Assembly: GCA_910587355.1 (NCBI GenBank)
Contig: CAJUKF010000067.1
Span: 1-9,870, forward strand
Reading direction: 5' to 3'
Length of the DNA stretch: 9,870 nucleotides
Source: an uncultured Muribaculaceae bacterium
GTDB lineage: Bacteria > Bacteroidota > Bacteroidia > Bacteroidales > Muribaculaceae
Shown here: positions 5,550 through 9,870 of the stretch, piece by piece
How the letters are laid out: every line of letters begins with the position of its first letter
How positions within the stretch are numbered: position 1 is the stretch's first letter
Made by a program: the position numbers and the translations under genes
The notes under the pieces: generated by a model
Told to the model about the DNA's origin: nothing
Database searches by the model: none
What the model saw: the letters and a program-made list of their open reading frames with translations, nothing else

Positions 5550-7682
5550 TTATTCTTCGCTAAGAAGCTCAAGCATCTTGATTGCCGATACAGGAATACG
5601 TGTGCCGGGGCCGAAAATGGCTGCGACGCCTGCCTTGTAAAGGAAATCGTAGTCCTGAGCCGGAATCACACCGCCTGCCGTAACCATAATGTCCTCACGG
5701 CCGAGTTTCTTGAGTTCTTCAATAACCTGGGGAATGAGGGTTTTGTGGCCGGCGGCAAGTGAAGAAACGCCGAGGATATGAACGTCGTTCTCCACAGCCA
5801 TACGGGCAGCTTCAGCCGGGGTCTGGAAAAGCGGGCCCATGTCGACGTCGAAACCGCAGTCGGCATAACCGGTGGCTACGACCTTGGCGCCGCGGTCGTG
5901 ACCGTCCTGACCCATCTTTGCAATCATGATACGGGGCTGACGGCCCTCTCGTTTGGCGAAGGCTTCGCACATCTGCTGTGCTTTGACGAAGTCGGGGTCC
6001 TGATGAGTTTCGTTTGCGTACACGCCTGAGATAGTTTTGATTTGAGCTTTATAACGTCCTACGATTTCTTCGCAGGCATCGGAAATTTCGCCGAGGGTGG
6101 CACGGAGACCGGCAGCCTTGACAGCGAGGTCGAGGAGGTTGCCTTCTTTTGTGCGGACGCACTCCGTGAGAGCTGCGAGAGCTTTCTTCACAGCCTCTTC
6201 GTCGCGGCCTGCCTTGAGGGTATCGAGGCGCTCAATCTGTTCGCGGCGTACCTCTGTGTTGTCGATTTCGAGAATGTCAATCGGGTCTTCGTGGTCGAGG
6301 CGGTATTTGTTGATGCCGACAATTGTCTGACGGCCCGAGTCGATACGTGCCTGTGTGCGTGCCGAAGCCTCTTCGATGCGGAGCTTGGGAATACCGGTCT
6401 CGATAGCCTTGGCCATACCGCCAAGCTTCTCGATTTCCTGTATGTGCTCCCATGCGCGGTGAGCGATTTCGTCGGTAAGAGCCTCGATGTAGTACGAACC
6501 GCCCCACGGGTCGATTGCACGGGTGACCTGAGTCTCTTCCTGGATGTAAATCTGAGTGTTACGCGCGATACGTGCCGAGAAATCGGTAGGAAGCGCAATC
6601 GCCTCGTCGAGAGCGTTGGTGTGCAGCGACTGGGTGTGGCCCAGAGCGGCGCCCATGGCCTCGATGCACGTACGGCCCACGTTGTTGAAGGGGTCCTGCT
6701 CGGTGAGCGACCAGCCAGATGTCTGGCTGTGTGTGCGCAGAGCAAGCGATTTGGGATTCTTGGGGTTGAACTGCTTCACAATCTTTGCCCAGAGCATGCG
6801 TGCGGCACGCATCTTGGCTACTTCCATAAAGTAGTTCATGCCGATTGCCCAGAAGAACGACAGACGCGGAGCGAAGGAGTCGATGTCAAGACCGGCATTC
6901 ACACCGGCGCGGAGATATTCAAGGCCGTCGGCGAGGGTGTATGCCAGCTCTATGTCGCATGTGGCGCCGGCTTCCTGCATGTGGTAGCCTGAAATCGATA
7001 TTGAGTTGAATTTGGGCATGTTCTGCGAGGTGTACTCGAAGATATCGGCGATAATACGCATCGAGAACTCGGGAGGATAGATATAGGTGTTGCGCACCAT
7101 GAACTCCTTGAGGATATCGTTCTGGATAGTACCTGCCATCTCCTCGAGCTTGGCACCCTGCTCGAGACCGGCGTTGATGTAGAAGGCGAGTACGGGAAGT
7201 ACTGCGCCGTTCATTGTCATCGACACGGACATCTTGTTGAGAGGAATACCGTCGAAGAGCACTTTCATGTCCTCAATCGAGCAGATTGACACACCTGCTT
7301 TGCCGACATCGCCCACTACACGGGGATGGTCGGCATCATAGCCGCGGTGTGTGGCAAGGTCGAAGGCCACGGAGAGACCTTTCTGACCGGATGCGAGGTT
7401 GCGGCGGTAGAAAGCGTTCGACTCGGCGGCAGTGGAGAATCCGGCGTATTGACGGATTGTCCAGGGACGCAGAGGATACATGGCGCTGTACGGGCCACGG
7501 AGGAAGGGAGGTATGCCCGACATATAGTTGAGGTGCTCGAGACCCTCAAGGTCGGCTTTGGTATATACTGATTTTACCGGTATGCGCTCGGGAGTGAGCC
7601 AGGTTTCACCTGAGTTACAGGTGCAGGTGGCTGCTCCGACTGTACCGGACGTTATGTCGATATTTTTAAAATCGGGTTTCAT
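5550..7682 (-). CDS. mutB: Methylmalonyl-CoA mutase large (catalytic) subunit
   Basis: This is the adenosylcobalamin-dependent catalytic subunit (710 residues from the ATG at 7682), which interconverts (R)-methylmalonyl-CoA and succinyl-CoA by radical rearrangement. The N-terminal CoA-binding TIM barrel includes RPWTIRQYAGFST, whose Tyr79 corresponds to the substrate-stacking Tyr89 of the Propionibacterium enzyme, then SMRII (Arg209) and SGYHMQEAG (His234). The long conserved block around SLRTHSQTSGWSL-like residues (about 313-325) is intact. The C-terminal flavodoxin-like B12 domain carries GQDGHDRG, whose His595 is the lower axial cobalt ligand. All key residues are present. TTG at 7700 is in frame but has no support, and relatives start near MKPDFKN. 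It lies 33 bases after mutA and is co-transcribed with it. In Bacteroidales this step serves propionate production from succinate, so activity should depend on salvaged or synthesised B12. Confidence 0.98.
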   Translation of the reverse strand: MKPDFKNIDITSGTVGAATCTCNSGETWLTPERIPVKSVYTKADLEGLEHLNYMSGIPPFLRGPYSAMYPLRPWTIRQYAGFSTAAESNAFYRRNLASGQKGLSVAFDLATHRGYDADHPRVVGDVGKAGVSICSIEDMKVLFDGIPLNKMSVSMTMNGAVLPVLAFYINAGLEQGAKLEEMAGTIQNDILKEFMVRNTYIYPPEFSMRIIADIFEYTSQNMPKFNSISISGYHMQEAGATCDIELAYTLADGLEYLRAGVNAGLDIDSFAPRLSFFWAIGMNYFMEVAKMRAARMLWAKIVKQFNPKNPKSLALRTHSQTSGWSLTEQDPFNNVGRTCIEAMGAALGHTQSLHTNALDEAIALPTDFSARIARNTQIYIQEETQVTRAIDPWGGSYYIEALTDEIAHRAWEHIQEIEKLGGMAKAIETGIPKLRIEEASARTQARIDSGRQTIVGINKYRLDHEDPIDILEIDNTEVRREQIERLDTLKAGRDEEAVKKALAALTECVRTKEGNLLDLAVKAAGLRATLGEISDACEEIVGRYKAQIKTISGVYANETHQDPDFVKAQQMCEAFAKREGRQPRIMIAKMGQDGHDRGAKVVATGYADCGFDVDMGPLFQTPAEAARMAVENDVHILGVSSLAAGHKTLIPQVIEELKKLGREDIMVTAGGVIPAQDYDFLYKAGVAAIFGPGTRIPVSAIKMLELLSEE

Positions 7683-7715
7683 AATCTTTTGGCCAGGCAA
7701 GAAGACACCTGTTTT

Positions 7716-9566
7716 TTATTTATTGAGAAGACGGTTGTTGAAATCACGGAGTGTGTCGAGCACGTTGCAGCGTACATGAACGAAGTCGTTGATGCCTGCG
7801 GCTTTGAGTTCGTCGGTGCATGCGGGGTTACCGGCCACGACAAATTCGGCGCGTCCGTTGAGGTATTTGAATGCTTCGGGTGCGAGTGTTGCGTATTCGT
7901 CGTCGCTTGAGCAGAGCACAACTACATCGGCCTCCTTGGCAAGTGCGGCGTCTACGCCCTCTTCAACGGTGTTGAAGCCGAGATTGTCAATAATTTCGTA
8001 TCCGGCGCAGCCGAAGAAGTTAGTCGAGAACTGTGCGCGTGCAAGACGCATGGCGAGATTGCCGATTGTGAGCATGAACACCTTCGGACGGCGCGGAGCG
8101 GCCTCGGTGGCGAGACGAAGCTCCTCGAAGTCGGTGGCGGCACGCTTCATGAGCAGTGCGTTGGGACCTTTTTCGGTGCCGCAGCCGCATTTGCAGCAGC
8201 AACCGCCGTTCTCGATTTTATCGGCAGCCTTCTCGTTGACATTCGGATACTGGTTAGTGCCGAGCAGAATCTCCTTGCGGCGTGCAACGTCGGTGTGGCG
8301 TTTTTCGCACGATGCGTTGACGGCGCGCTGTACTTCGCCGTCACCCACAGCCTTGAAGAATCCGCCCTTGTCTTCTGTCTCGAGGAAGAGTTTCCATGCT
8401 TCGCCGGCAATAGCCACTGTAAGTTCCTCTACATAGTAAGAACCGCCTGCAGGGTCAACGACCTTGTCCATGTGGCTCTCTTCCTTGAGAAGGAACTGCT
8501 GGTTACGGGCGATGCGCTCCGAGAATGCATCGGGTTTCTTATAGGGAGTGTCGAAGGGAGTGACGACAATCGAATCAACACCGGCTACGCAAGCCGAGAA
8601 TGTCTCGGTCTGGCTGCGGAGCAGATTCACATATGCGTCGTAAATTGTCTGATTGAAGCGCGAAGTGGTGGCGCATACCATCATCTTCGCAGCGTCCTCT
8701 GTGGCAGGCTGGTACTGCTTTACAATCTGAGCCCAGAGCATACGTGCGGCACGGAACTTGGCGATTTCCATGAAGAAATTCGACGACACGCACATATTGA
8801 ATTTTACGCGCGATGCCACTTCGTCGATGCTGCGGCCGGCGTTGGTAAGGGCGGTGAGCCATGCTGTGCCCCAGCTGAGAGCATAGCCGAGTTCCTGATA
8901 GATGAAAGCACCGCCGTTGGCGAGCATCATCGAATCTACGGCAAGACAGCGGATGCCGGGAACAGAAGCCACTGCGTCGAGCAGCTTGCAAGCTTCGGCT
9001 ACAACGGCAGCCTCGTCGACGCCCTCAACACCGTGACGGAAATTGCGGCGGAGCGGGTCGAAGTTTACAGAACCTTTGAATGTAGCCTCGCAGCCCTCAG
9101 CCTTGACAAGCTTCACAAGAGCCTCAGCAATTTCAACAGCCTTACGGGGGCAGCATGTAAGATTGACTTCTACTGCCGAGAGAGTGATGTCTTTGAGAAC
9201 GACAGCCACATCGGCGGCTTCCGATACCTTGAAACCGAGCGAATTGACGCCTTTGTTGAGCACGTCGAGCGCTATGGCGTTTGCTTCTTCGGGGGTGTCG
9301 GCAACAATGTCCTGACGGGTGAGCCAGTCGTTATCGCAGCGTGTGCCGCGTACATAGGGATACTGACCGGGGAGAGAATCGGTGGTTTTTAGGCCGGCGA
9401 TATCTTCGGCGCGATATACAGGCTGTACATTGAAGCCCTCGTTTGTGCGCCATACCAGCTTCTTGTCGAAATCCGCGCCCTTGAGGTCGGTTTCTACCTT
9501 GGCGCGCCACTCTGCGTAGCTCGTTTCGGGAAACTGGTCAAACAGTTTTTCTTTATTTTCTGCCAT
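7716..9566 (-). CDS. mutA: Methylmalonyl-CoA mutase small (non-catalytic) subunit
   Basis: This is the 616-residue partner of MutB in the heterodimeric mutase. It shares the same ancestry: an N-terminal barrel (to about 440, with FFMEIAKFRAARMLWAQIVKQ at 264-284 and VVDPAGGSYYVEELT at 369-383) and a C-terminal flavodoxin-like domain (about 494-616). The cobalamin motif DxHxxG is absent; the matching place reads IGNLAMRLARAQF (501-513), so it cannot bind B12 and is structural, as known for MutA. An unusual cluster, CCCKCGC (456-462), lies in the linker between the domains. The start is the ATG at 9566 (MAENKEKLFDQFPETSY). The frame is open upstream to a TTG at 9677, but that lies inside the promoter spacer. 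It is the first gene of the mutAB operon. Confidence 0.97.
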   Translation of the reverse strand: MAENKEKLFDQFPETSYAEWRAKVETDLKGADFDKKLVWRTNEGFNVQPVYRAEDIAGLKTTDSLPGQYPYVRGTRCDNDWLTRQDIVADTPEEANAIALDVLNKGVNSLGFKVSEAADVAVVLKDITLSAVEVNLTCCPRKAVEIAEALVKLVKAEGCEATFKGSVNFDPLRRNFRHGVEGVDEAAVVAEACKLLDAVASVPGIRCLAVDSMMLANGGAFIYQELGYALSWGTAWLTALTNAGRSIDEVASRVKFNMCVSSNFFMEIAKFRAARMLWAQIVKQYQPATEDAAKMMVCATTSRFNQTIYDAYVNLLRSQTETFSACVAGVDSIVVTPFDTPYKKPDAFSERIARNQQFLLKEESHMDKVVDPAGGSYYVEELTVAIAGEAWKLFLETEDKGGFFKAVGDGEVQRAVNASCEKRHTDVARRKEILLGTNQYPNVNEKAADKIENGGCCCKCGCGTEKGPNALLMKRAATDFEELRLATEAAPRRPKVFMLTIGNLAMRLARAQFSTNFFGCAGYEIIDNLGFNTVEEGVDAALAKEADVVVLCSSDDEYATLAPEAFKYLNGRAEFVVAGNPACTDELKAAGINDFVHVRCNVLDTLRDFNNRLLNK

Positions 9567-9660
9567 AAATATCTCTAAAGATATATTTATATATGTATAT
9601 GTGATTATTTGTCTTCCATGGTCACGGCAAACTCTCAAAATTACCGTGCGTTTCTCATAA
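9567..9660 (-). promoter_or_regulatory. Structured 5' leader of mutA-mutB mRNA
   Basis: Roughly 90 bases separate the expected transcription start from the mutA ATG, much longer than the leaders at the other promoters here. Two inverted repeats are visible: CACGG (9623-9627) with CCGTG (9644-9648), extended by AA/TT past one mismatch, and ATATCT (9569-9574) with AGATAT (9579-9584), an AT-rich hairpin ending two bases before the start codon. It is too short, and I see no features, for a classic cobalamin riboswitch. Regulation is inferred, not shown. Confidence 0.45.
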
Positions 9661-9665
9661 CCATG

Positions 9666-9696
9666 CAAAGGTAACAATTATCGGCCAATATCCAAA
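9666..9696 (-). promoter_or_regulatory. Bacteroidetes-type promoter for mutA-mutB
   Basis: Read leftward, TTTG (9696-9693), a 19-base spacer and TACCTTTG (9673-9666) match the Bacteroidetes -33/-7 consensus. A second -7-like box, TAATTTTG (9643-9636), lies 22 bases beyond a TTTG (9669-9666) that is also part of the first -7 box, so an overlapping second promoter is possible though its spacer is slightly long. Confidence 0.75.
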
Positions 9697-9736
9697 AAAC
9701 TTTTAATTAAAATCACATTATGTAGAGTCAACAAGC

Positions 9737-9776
9737 AAAAAAATTACGCACAATCATCAAAAATCGTGCGTAATTT
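9737..9776 (-). terminator. Probable leftward terminator or operator: 11-bp inverted repeat with T run
   Basis: AAATTACGCAC (9741-9751) and GTGCGTAATTT (9766-9776) are perfect complements around a 14-base loop. Read leftward, the second arm runs into seven Ts (complement of 9743-9737), the form of an intrinsic terminator for a gene transcribed leftward from beyond the right edge. No such gene can be confirmed in the window. The same GTGCGT core also appears at 9646-9651, so a protein-binding role is an alternative. Confidence 0.5.
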
Positions 9777-9870
9777 CGTGTGTAAATTTTGTAATTTGCT
9801 GATTATCAGCGTTTACTGCGGAGAGGACGAGAGCAAAGTATCATAAAAACAAGCGCGTAACACCTTGAAA
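9777..9870. other. Right-edge region without a supportable gene; tRNA-Ser-like 15-mer
   Basis: I see no convincing gene here. Bases 9818-9832 (GCGGAGAGGACGAGA) equal the reverse complement of a typical bacterial tRNA-Ser 3' end (T-stem 3' strand plus acceptor strand), but the T-loop that should follow is absent, so there is no intact tRNA. A near-perfect palindrome, GCTGAT-T-ATCAGC, lies at 9798-9810. Leftward, one frame is open from the edge to a TAA at 9815-9813 (18 residues, ending LLSSSPQ), which could be the tail of a gene but is too short to judge. Confidence 0.35.

Noticed and set aside
6042..6992. 316-residue open frame on the plus strand
   Set aside because: It lies fully antisense to mutB, whose residues are highly conserved, and it shows no recognisable domain; it is a by-product of codon bias.
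7683..7700. TTG start for mutB six residues upstream of the ATG
   Set aside because: Relatives begin at the MKPDFKN-like sequence and an ATG is present there at 7682.
8295..9392. 365-residue open frame on the plus strand
   Set aside because: It is antisense to mutA, has a Cys/Val-rich composition typical of reverse-frame shadows and no promoter or family match.
9567..9677. 37-residue N-terminal extension of MutA from a TTG
   Set aside because: The codon lies within the spacer between the -33 and -7 boxes, upstream of the expected transcription start, and the extension has no family match.
9567..9700. Cobalamin riboswitch ahead of a B12-dependent enzyme
   Set aside because: The leader is only about 90 bases, less than half the usual length, and I cannot see a B12-box; a covariance search would settle it.

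Overview
The window looks like an ordinary chromosomal segment from a gut-type Bacteroidales bacterium. Three promoters fit the Bacteroidetes primary sigma factor consensus (TTTG, 19-20 bases, TAnnTTTG), no start codon has a convincing Shine-Dalgarno, and the proteins (HU/SPOR fusion, KdsC-Maf cluster, heterodimeric methylmalonyl-CoA mutase) are typical of that order. Base composition near half G+C and the residue choices make Muribaculaceae my guess at family level, but that is inference only.

Layout. Bases 1-46 are not biological: they are the tail of an Illumina P7/TruSeq Read 2 adapter with an 8-base index, so genome sequence starts at 47. A leftward operon at 47-1628 holds a dCMP deaminase-family gene and, 15 bases downstream, an S41 carboxyl-terminal processing protease cut off by the contig end. 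From a compact divergent promoter region (1629-1786) a rightward set of five genes runs to 5330: HU-like/TM/SPOR envelope protein, small nitroreductase, DUF2520 Rossmann protein, KdsC-like HAD phosphatase and Maf nucleotide pyrophosphatase. A convergent intergenic region (5331-5549) carries terminators for both directions and an extra strong hairpin. Leftward from 9566 to 5550 lie mutA and mutB, the small and large subunits of adenosylcobalamin-dependent methylmalonyl-CoA mutase, driven by a promoter at 9666-9696 with a leader of roughly 90 bases. The right edge (9697-9870) has no gene I can support; it holds an 11-bp inverted repeat that is probably a leftward terminator, and a 15-base match to a tRNA-Ser 3' end.

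How the genes work together. MutA and MutB form one enzyme interconverting succinyl-CoA and (R)-methylmalonyl-CoA, the central step of propionate formation in fermenting Bacteroidales. KdsC supplies Kdo for lipopolysaccharide, and Maf and the dCMP deaminase act on nucleotide pools. The S41 protease and the SPOR protein act at the cell envelope.

I found no mobile element, CRISPR array, defence system or biosynthetic cluster, and nothing I would call a new system. The points that deserve a second look are the adapter-derived false C-terminus, the near-leaderless divergent promoters, the HU-SPOR protein, a five-cysteine cluster in MutA, the structured mutA leader and the right-edge repeats.
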